A stretch of DNA of 64,000 bases from Clostridium ganghwense (GCF_026735165.1 NZ_JAPQES010000001.1:62001-126000); one strand, 5' to 3'. Counted from the first letter of the stretch, positions 53,325-62,639 are shown. Made by a program: numbers and translations. Notes: generated by a model from the letters alone, not told the origin.

Positions 53325-54518
53325 TTAGTTTTTATTAAAATAAATATGATATAAATATATGAATCTAAGAGGCTCTTCAATATAATCATATAAATATCTA
53401 CTTTTTTTATTTAGGAGCTGTTTTTTTATATTCTCCAAATAAGCACTCTGCTTTTCCTTAGTTAATTCTTTATAAAAGTTATATTCTTCTTCTATTTTAC
53501 TTATATATTCTAATTTTGATGGTTCTTTAAATAGTATATAATGTTTTAAAGCATATACCCATAAATAAAGGTGAGCGCATATAATTCCCCAACTATCAAA
53601 ATCTAATTTTTCTTTTATCCCCTGCTGAATATAATTAATTTGAAAATCTAAAAGTCTCTTTGAATAACCTGTAAAATTTTCTTTTAAATCATATGCAGAC
53701 AAATAATAAAGTTCTTGTAGTATGTCATCAATAACCCTTTCTATACTCATTGGTTGTAACTTTTTTACCCGAAATTCTTCTGCCATACTTTTCTTCATGT
53801 ATTCAGTTACCTTTTTGAAAACATCTACACTAGTATGTCTCTTTATCATATAAAACATATCATAAGCATTTTTATACAATTTGTCTTTTTTGAATCTTTC
53901 TATACCTATAGTATTTACCGCAAAAGTTACTAGCTTAGATGTAATTGCAGAATAATTATCTACAATAATAGGTACATAATTTAAGTGAAGCCCTAAAACT
54001 TCTCCCTGTTTAATACCAGTAGTATGAAGCTTTCTTATATCTGCATGCAAAAAATCTATTTTCAAACTTCCTTCTTTTGATTTTTTATTTTCTCTAAAAA
54101 TAAAAGGAAACTTAACTATGAAAGTTGTAATAGGTAACGTTTTTCCAGATTTCATTACACTCTTCGGAATATATTCCTTTATTTTTATATGTATTTTTTT
54201 AGTATTGAATTCTTTTTCTATAGCCTTCATTTCTTTTCTCAATTTATTAGGACTTAAATCTGTATACAAATCTAAATCTTCAGTACACCTTTGTACCTCT
54301 AAAGGAATATAAAGCTGCATACAAGCTCCTCCCTTTAAAACTATTCTATCTTTCAATTTTTTTTGAACTTGAGAATGAAACTCATATATCCATATTTGCC
54401 TTTCTAGTACAGATTTTGAAACTCCATGATAATTAGCCTTACTTGCAATATGCTGTTCTGTAAAATAATAAGAATCATGAGTTAAAATTTTTTTCTTTAC
54501 CTTCTTTATGGTCTTCAC
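53325..54518 (-). CDS. AbiEii/AbiGii-like nucleotidyltransferase (orphan)
   Basis: A 397-residue protein of the AbiEii/AbiGii family. The nucleotidyltransferase core shows VLKGGACMQLYI and CTEDLDLYTDL (the GG...D-x-D metal site), followed by GSLKIDFLHADIRK and a C-terminal helical part. AbiEii toxins nucleotidylate tRNA in type IV toxin-antitoxin systems paired with AbiEi. No antitoxin is next to this gene: neighbours are ndk and ldh. The start is GTG 54518 and is uncertain, since the upstream frame is open for about 20 codons but has no start. Confidence 0.8.
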   Translation of the reverse strand: MKTIKKVKKKILTHDSYYFTEQHIASKANYHGVSKSVLERQIWIYEFHSQVQKKLKDRIVLKGGACMQLYIPLEVQRCTEDLDLYTDLSPNKLRKEMKAIEKEFNTKKIHIKIKEYIPKSVMKSGKTLPITTFIVKFPFIFRENKKSKEGSLKIDFLHADIRKLHTTGIKQGEVLGLHLNYVPIIVDNYSAITSKLVTFAVNTIGIERFKKDKLYKNAYDMFYMIKRHTSVDVFKKVTEYMKKSMAEEFRVKKLQPMSIERVIDDILQELYYLSAYDLKENFTGYSKRLLDFQINYIQQGIKEKLDFDSWGIICAHLYLWVYALKHYILFKEPSKLEYISKIEEEYNFYKELTKEKQSAYLENIKKQLLNKKSRYLYDYIEEPLRFIYLYHIYFNKN

Positions 54519-54740
54519 CTTCTTCTTTTTAAGTTTATATCTATATTTTAGCCACTTATTATATTTATACTCTTCTCCTAATTATAATATATATAGTTCA
54601 TCTATTACATTTTCTAAATTCTATCAACTTAATATGAGAAATAATCTTCAAGGATATCGTAATCAAAGCAGTATAATAAACTACAATAAAGAGAAAATAA
54701 AAAAGAAAATATTTGGATTTATAAACAGGAGGTATATCAT

Positions 54741-55691
54741 ATGAATTTGAGGAAAAAAACTAAAATATCAATAATTGGTGCAGGCTTTGTTGGGGCAACA
54801 ACCACATATGCTTTAATGATAAGTGGTCTTACTTCTGAGCTTGTAATTGTTGATATAGATAAAGATAAAGCTCTTGGTGAAGCAATGGACCTATCTCATG
54901 GAGTATCTTTTGTTAATCCTGTAGATATATATTCAGGAGATTATAAAGATACAAAAGATTCTGACATAGTAATAATCACTGCTGGAGCAGCTCAAAAGCC
55001 AGGAGAAACTAGACTAGATTTGATAAATAAAAACTTTAATATATTTAAAAACATAATTCCTGAAGTTGTAAAATATAACCCAAATTCTATACTTCTTGTA
55101 GTATCAAATCCTGTAGATGTTCTAACATATATAACCTACAAGCTATCAGGTTTTCCAAAGGAAAAAGTTATAGGTTCAGGTACAGTTCTTGATACTTCTA
55201 GATTTAAGTATTTGTTAAGTGAACACTTTAATATTGATGCAAGAAATATTCATACTTATATAATGGGTGAACATGGAGATTCTGAAATCGCAACTTGGAG
55301 CTTAACTTCTGTTGCAGGAATGAATATAAATGAATATTGTTCAAAAGTATGCAACAAATGTGAAGGTCTTTCAAAATATAAAATATTAGAAGATGTGAAA
55401 AAAGCTGCATATAAAGTCATAAAAAAAAAAGGTGCAACTTATTTTGCAGTAGCTCTAGCAATCACAAGAATAGTTGAAGCTATTTTAAGAGATGAAAATT
55501 CAATTTTAACAATTTCCAGTCTCCTTGAAGGTCAATATGGAATTAATGACGTTTATCTTGGTACACCCACAATAATAGGAGCATCTGGAATAAAAAAAGT
55601 GTTAGAAGTTCCTTTAAATGATGAAGAACTACAGCAATTAACTTCATCTGCAAATACAATTAAAGAATATATAAATAAATTAAAACTCTAG
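54741..55691 (+). CDS. ldh: L-lactate dehydrogenase
   Basis: A 316-residue enzyme reducing pyruvate with NADH. Seen: NAD motif [14 protein letters not shown], Asp of IVDIDKDKA that favours NAD, substrate region [15 protein letters not shown] with the loop Arg, [10 protein letters not shown] and catalytic His in [10 protein letters not shown]-specific by family. ATG 54741 with an AGGAGG site. Monocistronic, with a terminator at its stop. Confidence 0.97.
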   Translation: MNLRKKTKISIIGAGFVGATTTYALMISGLTSELVIVDIDKDKALGEAMDLSHGVSFVNPVDIYSGDYKDTKDSDIVIITAGAAQKPGETRLDLINKNFNIFKNIIPEVVKYNPNSILLVVSNPVDVLTYITYKLSGFPKEKVIGSGTVLDTSRFKYLLSEHFNIDARNIHTYIMGEHGDSEIATWSLTSVAGMNINEYCSKVCNKCEGLSKYKILEDVKKAAYKVIKKKGATYFAVALAITRIVEAILRDENSILTISSLLEGQYGINDVYLGTPTIIGASGIKKVLEVPLNDEELQQLTSSANTIKEYINKLKL

Positions 55692-55711
55692 AAGAATTTT
55701 TCTTCTAGAGT
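55685..55711. terminator. Terminator after ldh
   Basis: ACTCTAGAAGAA and TTCTTCTAGAGT arms with a TTT loop, followed by CTTCTTTTTTC. It overlaps the ldh stop and lies 30 bases from the convergent mrpD-like stop. Confidence 0.9.
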
Positions 55712-55740
55712 CTTCTTTTTTCTTTTAAGTACCCTTATCT

Positions 55741-57333
55741 TCAAATTAATACGCACCAAATAATCATGATAAAAATAAACATAACTAACATCATATTAGC
55801 AGTCTCAAAAGAGATTGTTGTATGTCTAATTTTTTTTATAAAATTTAAATCTTTTGCAATTATTTTTTTATAAATTATATATCCTATTCCTAGAGATAAT
55901 AAGTATTGCAGCCAACTTTTAATATTAAATATTTTTATATATGAAAGGTCAATATTCCATAACTTTTCAGCGATAGGGATATAAAGATTTCCTAACAAAA
56001 TACACATTACAGCTAATATAAGTAGTGAAAAATTGCATAATGTAATCTTCTTTTTTTCAACATTAGAAGTTCCAAAAAAAATTTGAGACAGCTTTACAAA
56101 TGATATGATAGTACCTAAATTAACAATATAAACCATAAGCATCTTCAAATTATTACCCTTTAATGAATATTTAATAAGACTTTTACTAACAAAACCATTA
56201 AAGAAAGGTGAACCTGTAATAGACAGCATTCCTATACTTAAAAATACAGCTGTAAATGGAAGAGCTCTAAATACTCCTCGTATTTTAAAAATATTTTTTG
56301 TATTATACCTATTAATAATAATTCCAGCACCTAGAAATAAAAGAACTTTAAAAATTGCATGATTAAAAATATGCAGAAGCCCTCCATAATATTGTTTCCC
56401 TTGCATCGCACTCAAACCCATAAGTATAATTCCTATTTGTGATATAGTGTGAAAAGCTAAGATTTGTTTAATGTCTTTTTGACTTAAGGCAAAAATAACT
56501 CCTGATAAGGCAGTTAGAAATCCTAATAAGAAGAATAAATTACTAGGAGTATTAATATTAAAGATTTGATTAATTCTTATAAAACCATAAAGCCCACTTT
56601 TTACTAGCAAACCAGAAAGCAGTGCAGATATTGATGATGGAGCTGCACCATGAGCCTTAGGAAGCCAATTATATACAGGGAAAAATGCAGATTTTACTCC
56701 TAAAGAAGCAATAATAAGTATATATGAAAATCTTATACCATAAGTATTATTTATTAAAGCTATTCTTTGACTCATAATATCCATATTTAATGTTCCAGTT
56801 GTCATATAGAGAGCTATTAAGCTAACAAGAAAAAATATCATCCCACTACTGTTAAAAAGGAGATAATAAAGTCCAGCACGAACTGAACGTCCATCTCTTT
56901 TGTAGATTATTAAAATAGAAGATACTATGGTTATTATTTCTAAAAATATAAAGAAATTAAACAAATCATTTGTTTGAAGAAGACCTAAAAAAGCACCTTC
57001 TAAAAACAACAGGAAAAACCAAAATTTATAATTCTCTCTTTTTTTATTCCAGCTGTATATTAGAATTGTCCACCAAATAAATACTGAAAGAAGTATAAAT
57101 GAAATAGATAAATTATCATTTTTCAAGCAAATGCCTATATTTTTATTCCAACCACCTATTAAAATTTCATGAACACCATTAGCTTTAATAAAATTATAAT
57201 ACGAAGCTATTGCAATTGAGATAATTCCTTGAGATATAAATACTAAACAATTAATATATTTATTAGCTAAAACGTATATAATAATTGAAAAAATTATAGG
57301 TATAAATATTAAGTAAATAGGTATCAAATTCAT
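55741..57333 (-). CDS. mnhD: Mrp/Mbh antiporter subunit D (MnhD/MbhH)
   Basis: A 530-residue proton-translocating subunit (~14 helices), NuoL/M/N-like. Seen: Glu in IFLEIITIVSS, the Lys of SLGVKSAFFPVYNWLPKAHGAAPS, and Lys in LLSGLLVKSGLYGF, the charge relay of the family. It is the last gene of an eight-gene minus-strand operon and starts one base after the mnhC stop. Because the large MrpA subunit is missing, this is the only large antiporter-like subunit of the complex, as in MbhH. Confidence 0.93.
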   Translation of the reverse strand: MNLIPIYLIFIPIIFSIIIYVLANKYINCLVFISQGIISIAIASYYNFIKANGVHEILIGGWNKNIGICLKNDNLSISFILLSVFIWWTILIYSWNKKRENYKFWFFLLFLEGAFLGLLQTNDLFNFFIFLEIITIVSSILIIYKRDGRSVRAGLYYLLFNSSGMIFFLVSLIALYMTTGTLNMDIMSQRIALINNTYGIRFSYILIIASLGVKSAFFPVYNWLPKAHGAAPSSISALLSGLLVKSGLYGFIRINQIFNINTPSNLFFLLGFLTALSGVIFALSQKDIKQILAFHTISQIGIILMGLSAMQGKQYYGGLLHIFNHAIFKVLLFLGAGIIINRYNTKNIFKIRGVFRALPFTAVFLSIGMLSITGSPFFNGFVSKSLIKYSLKGNNLKMLMVYIVNLGTIISFVKLSQIFFGTSNVEKKKITLCNFSLLILAVMCILLGNLYIPIAEKLWNIDLSYIKIFNIKSWLQYLLSLGIGYIIYKKIIAKDLNFIKKIRHTTISFETANMMLVMFIFIMIIWCVLI

Positions 57334-57334
57334 A

Positions 57335-57670
57335 TTAATATTCCCTCTCTATTAATTCCTTCCAATTTAAGGTTCCATAATAATGAAAAATTTTAATACT
57401 TAGCATTAATGCAAGTGCTGTTATAGCTGCACCTATAACAATAGTCGTTATCATTAATGCCTGAGGAAGTGGATCAACCATTAACGCTGTATTTCCTGGT
57501 AATATTGGTGGTTGGGACTTTTGAAGATTTGCAAAATTTAAGAAAAGAAGTATTATAGATGTTTGAGTTATATTAAGGCAAATTATTGATTTTATTATAT
57601 ATTTACTTGTAGTTAGACCGTAAATTCCAATTAGGATAACAATAAAAGATAAAATAATGTCTAAGTGCAT
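57335..57670 (-). CDS. mnhC: Mrp/Mbh antiporter subunit C (MnhC/MbhG)
   Basis: A 111-residue three-helix protein, NuoK-like. GIYGLTTSKYIIKSIICLNITQTSIILL and VDPLPQALMITTIVIGAAITALAL carry the NuoK-type signature (DPLPQALVLTAIVI). Its start overlaps the stop of the preceding gene by one base (TAATG). Confidence 0.93.
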   Translation of the reverse strand: MHLDIILSFIVILIGIYGLTTSKYIIKSIICLNITQTSIILLFLNFANLQKSQPPILPGNTALMVDPLPQALMITTIVIGAAITALALMLSIKIFHYYGTLNWKELIEREY

Positions 57671-58074
57671 TATTTTCCCTCCTCAATAAATATTGAAAAA
57701 ATAGTTGTAAGACCTGCCGCTACCTTTAATCCAATAAAAAAATTTAATAAAAGTAAAAATATTCTTTTTATCTCTAAAGGAGTATTTATTTTTGTGAAAT
57801 TGGTGAATAACTCTCCTTTTGTAAAAAAACTTATAGATGCAATAATTAGAATAGACATAAAACAAATTTTTTCTAATTTTAATAATAAATTTATATTAAA
57901 AGTTTTTTTAGCATGAATAAAGTAAGTTAAAATAAACGCAGTAGCTATTATAGCTCCCCCCTGAAAACCACCGCCTGGAGAAGTATCACCATGTAAAATT
58001 ATATAAAATCCAAATAATAATATAAAAGGATATAAAAATCTACTTATACAAACTAAAATAAAGGATATCTTCAA
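57670..58074 (-). CDS. mnhB: Mrp/Mbh antiporter subunit B (MnhB/MbhF)
   Basis: A 134-residue four-helix protein with the MnhB signature GDTSPGGGFQGGAIIATAFIL. Lies 11 bases after the MbhE-like gene; next gene is coupled by overlap. Confidence 0.93.
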   Translation of the reverse strand: MKISFILVCISRFLYPFILLFGFYIILHGDTSPGGGFQGGAIIATAFILTYFIHAKKTFNINLLLKLEKICFMSILIIASISFFTKGELFTNFTKINTPLEIKRIFLLLLNFFIGLKVAAGLTTIFSIFIEEGK

Positions 58075-58085
58075 TATATCTCCCC

Positions 58086-58364
58086 CTAATGTATCTTTTC
58101 ATCCTTTCTGGCAATAAATATTATCCCCGTTACAGTTATAAGTAAAGTGCTTGCTTCAAAAATGGAATCAAATAGTCTATATTCTAAATAAATACCTGTA
58201 ACTATATTTTTAGACCCTGTTTCTTTAAATGTGTTTTCTAAATAATAATCTTTACTTTGAATTGCATTGGAACTTTTTGTTATATCTTTGGAAGCAATAG
58301 AAAAGGTAACCAATATAGTTAATAGCATTATTAATATAAATATTTTTTTAATCAACAGTTTCAT
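58086..58364 (-). CDS. MbhE-like subunit (C-terminal part of MrpA as a separate gene)
   Basis: A 92-residue protein with an N-terminal helix, a polar loop and a C-terminal helix (DSIFEASTLLITVTGIIF). This corresponds to the extreme C-terminal region of MrpA, which is a separate gene (mbhE) in Mbh-type complexes: NIVTGIYLEYRLFDSIFEA matches the NxV-x-xIL-xxYRxxDT-xGE pattern. It overlaps the DUF4040 gene upstream by 17 bases. Confidence 0.82.
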   Translation of the reverse strand: MKLLIKKIFILIMLLTILVTFSIASKDITKSSNAIQSKDYYLENTFKETGSKNIVTGIYLEYRLFDSIFEASTLLITVTGIIFIARKDEKIH

Positions 58365-58893
58365 TTTCTCCCACCTTTATAATGGTTATATCATCTATGT
58401 GTTTTGTTATTTGTTCAAGTTTATTCATTAAAATACTTGACTCTTTTCCTTTTAATATATAATTATTTGTATTTGGGCATTTATCTACAATTAAGTCAAC
58501 ATTGTTTTTCCTGAAAATACCACGTATTTGATTTTCGTTACTATCGAATATTTTCAACTTTAAATCATAGTGATTACAGAAATCATTTAATATTTCGTAG
58601 CCTTTACCTATATAATCATTCCCATTATATTTTAAAAAATCATCTTTTAAATGGTTTATAACAATAAATTCTTTTTGTTTTGATATAGCAACAATAAAAA
58701 TTAGTGGGATTATAGCACTACCAATAGAAATTTCCGATAGAGCAACATCAGGGGCTTTATACATAAAGTACAAGCTAGCAGCCATTAAAGAAAAAGCAGA
58801 AAACAGTATTATTAACTTTAAGTTATTTTTTGTTCTAACTATTGTTATAGCAATTATTATCATAATTATTTGTAATATAATTTCTATAATCAT
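58348..58893 (-). CDS. MbhD-like subunit (DUF4040) with extra C-terminal domain
   Basis: A 181-residue protein. Residues 1-75 are the three-helix DUF4040/MbhD segment (FSLMAASLYFMYKAPDVALSEISIG; cf. the MrpA region around the conserved PDVALTE). Residues ~80-181 form a soluble domain that typical MbhD lacks: GKGYEILNDFCNHYDLKLKI and FRKNNVDLIVDKCPN resemble parts of extracellular solute-binding domains. Coupled to both neighbours by overlaps (4 and 17 bases). Confidence 0.83.
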   Translation of the reverse strand: MIIEIILQIIMIIIAITIVRTKNNLKLIILFSAFSLMAASLYFMYKAPDVALSEISIGSAIIPLIFIVAISKQKEFIVINHLKDDFLKYNGNDYIGKGYEILNDFCNHYDLKLKIFDSNENQIRGIFRKNNVDLIVDKCPNTNNYILKGKESSILMNKLEQITKHIDDITIIKVGENETVD

Positions 58894-59183
58894 TTTTTCC
58901 CTTCTTTCTTTAATTCAATGCCATTTAAATATGCAGATCTTGCAATAACATGATTAGTAACAGGGCCAGTTATTATCATAAATAATAATATTAAAAATAG
59001 CTTTACAGATATTGTACTAAAGCCACATTTTATTATTAAAGCTAAAAAGATTGTTATAAGAGCTGCTGTATCAATTTTACTACTGGTGAGAAGTCTTGAA
59101 TATATATCTGAAAATCTTAGAATTCCAATAATTCCAAAGGTAATATAAATCCAAGATAAAATAAGAAGTAATTTATAAATCAC
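58890..59183 (-). CDS. mnhG: Mrp/Mbh antiporter subunit G (MnhG/MbhC)
   Basis: A 97-residue three-helix protein: GIIGILRFSDIYSRLLTSSKIDT is the MnhG signature (GLLRFPDxYTRxHAAT). The ends overlap both neighbours by 4 bases (ATGA). Confidence 0.92.
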   Translation of the reverse strand: MIYKLLLILSWIYITFGIIGILRFSDIYSRLLTSSKIDTAALITIFLALIIKCGFSTISVKLFLILLFMIITGPVTNHVIARSAYLNGIELKKEGKK

Positions 59184-59440
59184 TTATGCCTTCCCCCTCT
59201 TAAAATAAATCTACATAATAAAGTTATTCCTAAGAAACCAATAATTCCATATGTCATTGAAACATCCAATAAGGCTATATTATTTTTATAAACTGCATAT
59301 AACGTTATCAACATCACAGTTTTTGCCGCCATAAGATTAAGGGCCATTAATCTATCCCATAGAGTTGGACCTATAATCATTCTAAATAATGTTATTGTCA
59401 TAGTAATAGCTAAAAATATCATTGTAATTATCAGAAACAT
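59180..59440 (-). CDS. mnhF: Mrp/Mbh antiporter subunit F (MnhF/MbhB)
   Basis: An 86-residue three-helix protein with FRMIIGPTLWDRLMALNLMA (MnhF: RxxxGPTxxDRVVAxD) and DVSMTYGIIGFLG. Start 6 bases after the mnhE stop. Confidence 0.93.
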   Translation of the reverse strand: MFLIITMIFLAITMTITLFRMIIGPTLWDRLMALNLMAAKTVMLITLYAVYKNNIALLDVSMTYGIIGFLGITLLCRFILRGGRHK

Positions 59441-59446
59441 TCTATT

Positions 59447-59935
59447 TTATCCTTTCTTAATAAAATATTTTTCAAATCTATTTTTGATATCTTTTTTTAG
59501 CTTTTCTCCATCTTTACCATCATCTTTTATATATAGGACATATAATATATTATCAACAGCATCAACCGTAATAGTACCTGGAGTTAGAGTAATTGAATTA
59601 GCAATAATGGTTATTAAAAATGGGTCAGTTATGTCTAATTCCACTTTAACAATAACAGAATCATTATCTTTTTTTAATATTCTTATGATTTGTAGGAATG
59701 AAGCTCTATATATCTCATATATTAATCTAAAAGAATAACGTATTAATATAAATACATTAGGTATACGCACTATAAAATCTGAATCATCATAAACAATCCC
59801 AAAGGAAAATCTAGTTATTATAACACTTATAATTGTACCTACTATGCTATTCCATAAACTAAAATCTAAGGTAAATAGAAACCAAAAGAGAAGCAAAATT
59901 GCAAAGGTTTCATATTGGGGTTTGAATTTTATCAT
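59447..59935 (-). CDS. mnhE: Mrp/Mbh antiporter subunit E (MnhE/MbhA)
   Basis: A 162-residue protein with two or three N-terminal helices and a cytoplasmic domain: IRYSFRLIYEIYRASF, then TDPFLITIIANSITLTPGTITVD, the MnhE signature. First gene of the operon mnhE-F-G-mbhD-mbhE-B-C-D, which is the gene order of mbhA-H. ATG 59935 with GAGGAGAGG. Confidence 0.93.
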   Translation of the reverse strand: MIKFKPQYETFAILLLFWFLFTLDFSLWNSIVGTIISVIITRFSFGIVYDDSDFIVRIPNVFILIRYSFRLIYEIYRASFLQIIRILKKDNDSVIVKVELDITDPFLITIIANSITLTPGTITVDAVDNILYVLYIKDDGKDGEKLKKDIKNRFEKYFIKKG

Positions 59936-59970
59936 AAAACCTCTCCTCGAAATATATTGATAAAAAGCCC

Positions 59971-60000
59971 ATTATATGTTTGTATTGATATGTTATGCAA
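59971..60000 (-). promoter_or_regulatory. Promoter of the Mrp/Mbh antiporter operon
   Basis: Minus strand TTGCAT (60000-59995), 18-base spacer, TATAAT (59976-59971), 35 bases before the mnhE start. Confidence 0.7.
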
Positions 60001-60073
60001 ATAGCTATAATTAGGTGAGTGTTTTTTATGATTTAATAAATATTAAATTTAACACAAATAGACACACACACTA

Positions 60074-60122
60074 AAAAAACACTCTTAATTGGGTTCAAAC
60101 CACAATTTAAGAATGCTTTTTT
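60074..60122 (-). terminator. Terminator after dhaL
   Basis: Minus strand AAAAAGCATTCTTAAATTGTGG pairs imperfectly with CCCAATTAAGAGTGTTTTTTT across a short loop, just past the dhaL stop. Confidence 0.75.
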
Positions 60123-60137
60123 ATTTATATTATGTGA

Positions 60138-60779
60138 TTAATTATTTATAACATATTCATATATAGCTTCAAATATATACATTATCACTGTAGCTCCTGG
60201 ATCTTGGCTTCCAATAGATTTTTCCCAAAATGCTGCTGCTTTTCCATGCATAGATTCCATATCTTTAGTTTCTTCTAAACCTTTTTTGCTTCCTTTATAC
60301 AATTCCTTTAATACTTCTTTAATATCTTTATTTTCATTTAAAGCCTTTTCACCTTCTTCTAGTGCAGGATAAAGTGCATCAAGTATTGTCTTATCTCCTC
60401 TTTTTGCTTTTCCTCTCTGCTCTACTCCTGTAATAGAAGCTCTAACCATATTGATAATATGCTCTTTTTCTATAACTTCTTCTGTCTTTACTACATCTCC
60501 ACTTTTCATTATGGTTGTTGCTATCAAAGTTCCCATTGTAGAAGGTACAGTATTGGCCATAGCAAAACCTAATTTTTTCATAATAATCCCTACTCTATTT
60601 TCTCCTTCTAAAGAAGGTATTTCACTACATATCTTAGTAAAACCCTTTTCCATAGTAAGACCTAAATCTCCATCTCCAATTGCAGAATCTAAATTTATAA
60701 GTTCCTCTTTTTTATCAATAAACTTATTTTTTATCTCATTAAATATATTAAATACATCTTGTTTATCAAACCTATTCAT
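60138..60779 (-). CDS. dhaL: Dihydroxyacetone kinase subunit DhaL-like
   Basis: A 213-residue nucleotide-binding subunit. The Asp cluster that binds two Mg2+ and ATP/ADP is seen: NLDSAIGDGDLGLTMEKG. Later GDKTILDALYPALE and MHGKAAAFWEKSIGSQDPGA are typical DhaL segments. It acts with DhaK. ATG 60779 with GGAGTG is preferred over an in-frame TTG at 60794. The gene follows dhaK by 32 bases. No dhaM is seen, so ATP may be the donor, or DhaM lies elsewhere. Confidence 0.93.
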   Translation of the reverse strand: MNRFDKQDVFNIFNEIKNKFIDKKEELINLDSAIGDGDLGLTMEKGFTKICSEIPSLEGENRVGIIMKKLGFAMANTVPSTMGTLIATTIMKSGDVVKTEEVIEKEHIINMVRASITGVEQRGKAKRGDKTILDALYPALEEGEKALNENKDIKEVLKELYKGSKKGLEETKDMESMHGKAAAFWEKSIGSQDPGATVIMYIFEAIYEYVINN

Positions 60780-60811
60780 ATAATCACACTCCAAAAATTA
60801 ATCAAAACACT

Positions 60812-61813
60812 TTACTTTTGCATAAAAAATGGTGAAGCACAAGGTGCATCAATCAATCTTTTTAGTTCTTCATCAAGCTTTAATAAAGATATAGACATAC
60901 CAGCCATCTCCATTGATGTAGCAAATTCTCCGATATATTTTCTGTGTATTTTTATTCCTTTTTCCTGTAGAATCTCATATACTCTTCTGTATACTATATA
61001 TAACTCATCTAATGGAGTAGATCCAAGTCCATTAATAAGCACAACTACTTCATCTTCTCTTTTATATTCATAGTCATTAAATATATGTTCCATCATAACA
61101 TTAACTACTTCATCAGCTTCTAAAAGCTTGCCTCTATTAATACCGTGTTCCCCATGAATACCCATTCCTATTTCCATTTCATCTTCACCTATAGAAAAAG
61201 TATTTTTACCTATTTCAGGAATAACGCAAGGAGATAACGCAACTCCCATAGTACGAGTATTATCTACTGTTTTTTGTGCAATTCTAGTTACTTCATCTAA
61301 ATCTGCTCCTTCCTCTGCATAAGCTCCTGCAGTTTTATATGCAAAAACTAAACCTGCTATTCCTCTTCTTTTATTCTCTTCACCCTTTTTTGAAGAAGCC
61401 ACATCATCATTTCCTACCACTGATGTTACTCTAATTCCATCCATGTCAGCCATTTCAGCTGCCATATCAAAATTCATAATATCCCCTGTATAATTACCAT
61501 ATAAATAAAGAACTCCTCTGCCTTCATCTATTTCTTTAGTTACCTCATACATCTGTGCAGCACTTGGAGAAGCAAAAACATTACCTACACTTGCTCCATC
61601 TATTAACCCTTCTCCTACATATCCTAAAAATAACGGTAAATGACCTGAACCTCCACCTGTTGCAATACCAACTTTTCCTTCTCTAACTTCATAAGCTCTA
61701 GTAAGGCATTTTAGATCATTATTTACGCATTTTAATTTATTAGGATGAGCATATAAAATCCCCTTTATCATTTCATCCACATAATTTTCAGGCTTATTGA
61801 TAAATTTTTTCAT
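60812..61813 (-). CDS. dhaK: Dihydroxyacetone kinase subunit DhaK-like
   Basis: A 333-residue subunit that binds the ketose covalently. Seen: GGGSGHLPLFLGYVGEGLIDG near the N-terminus and the His that forms the hemiaminal in GIHGEHGINRG (about residue 217), plus VVLINGLGSTP. Substrate may be dihydroxyacetone or another small ketose such as erythrulose, because the neighbourhood is a sugar ABC and DeoR locus rather than glycerol metabolism. GGAGGAA ribosome site. Confidence 0.93.
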   Translation of the reverse strand: MKKFINKPENYVDEMIKGILYAHPNKLKCVNNDLKCLTRAYEVREGKVGIATGGGSGHLPLFLGYVGEGLIDGASVGNVFASPSAAQMYEVTKEIDEGRGVLYLYGNYTGDIMNFDMAAEMADMDGIRVTSVVGNDDVASSKKGEENKRRGIAGLVFAYKTAGAYAEEGADLDEVTRIAQKTVDNTRTMGVALSPCVIPEIGKNTFSIGEDEMEIGMGIHGEHGINRGKLLEADEVVNVMMEHIFNDYEYKREDEVVVLINGLGSTPLDELYIVYRRVYEILQEKGIKIHRKYIGEFATSMEMAGMSISLLKLDEELKRLIDAPCASPFFMQK

Positions 61814-61856
61814 AATAGTTCCTCCTTATATGATAGTTAAATTTCTTTAACTCTAT

Positions 61857-62639
61857 TTACTTAGCAATAATAACTTCTATACCATTATGTCTAAATTTAT
61901 TAATCGTTTCTTCTTCTTCCAGTGAAAATTCTTTTAATCCATCTATAATTATTCTATTAATTTTGTTATACTCACAAATATTAAATAAGGATACTTTATT
62001 AAGCTTAGTATGATCAATCAAAACATTAATTTCTTTAGCTCTAGAAATAGCAGCTTGTTTACTTTCTATTTCAAATATATTAACATCTGTTAAACCATCA
62101 CTAAATGATAATGCTTTACCAGATATAAATGCCTTAGTAATATTTAATTTTTTATATCCTTCCAAAGCATAAGGCCCTACAAGTGAAAGAGCTGATTTTC
62201 TTAAATTACCACCCACTAATATAACATTAACCTTTTCCGCAGCACTCAAAGCTGTTGCTATACTAATTGAATTTGTCACAACCGTTAATTTTTTATCTTG
62301 TATATACTTACATATTGCTAATGCAGTAGTACTAGCATCTAACATAATGATATCCTCATTTTCTATGAGTTCTTCTGCATATTTAGCAATAATTGTTTTC
62401 TCATTCTCATTTTGTAACCTTCTCAATTTTAATGTATCTTCAGTATTTAATTGATTTACTGATATAGCGCCTTTGTATTTTCTAATTAATGCACCTTCTT
62501 CTTCTAGTTTTTTCAAGTCTCTTCTTATAGTCATTTGTGATACATTCATTTTTTTACTTAATTCAGTAATATTAATTTCTCCTACCTGATCTATTTCTTC
62601 AATTATCTTTTCTCTTCTATTTTCTAATCTAAACTCCAT
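61857..62639 (-). CDS. DeoR/GlpR family transcriptional regulator
   Basis: A 260-residue regulator: N-terminal DeoR helix-turn-helix (REKIIEEIDQVGEINITELSKKMNVSQMTIRRDLKKLEEEGALIRKYKGA shown in parts) and C-terminal DeoRC sugar-phosphate sensor (EDIIMLDASTTALAICKYI, VNVILVGGNLRKSALSLVG). It lies 43 bases before dhaK and is likely the first gene of the regulator-dhaK-dhaL unit; a phosphorylated sugar would be its inducer. Confidence 0.93.
   Translation of the reverse strand: MEFRLENRREKIIEEIDQVGEINITELSKKMNVSQMTIRRDLKKLEEEGALIRKYKGAISVNQLNTEDTLKLRRLQNENEKTIIAKYAEELIENEDIIMLDASTTALAICKYIQDKKLTVVTNSISIATALSAAEKVNVILVGGNLRKSALSLVGPYALEGYKKLNITKAFISGKALSFSDGLTDVNIFEIESKQAAISRAKEINVLIDHTKLNKVSLFNICEYNKINRIIIDGLKEFSLEEEETINKFRHNGIEVIIAK

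Noticed and set aside
54519-54580. Extension of the AbiEii-like protein upstream of GTG 54518
   Set aside because: The frame stays open for about 20 codons, but no ATG, GTG or TTG is present before the stop, so the GTG is kept.
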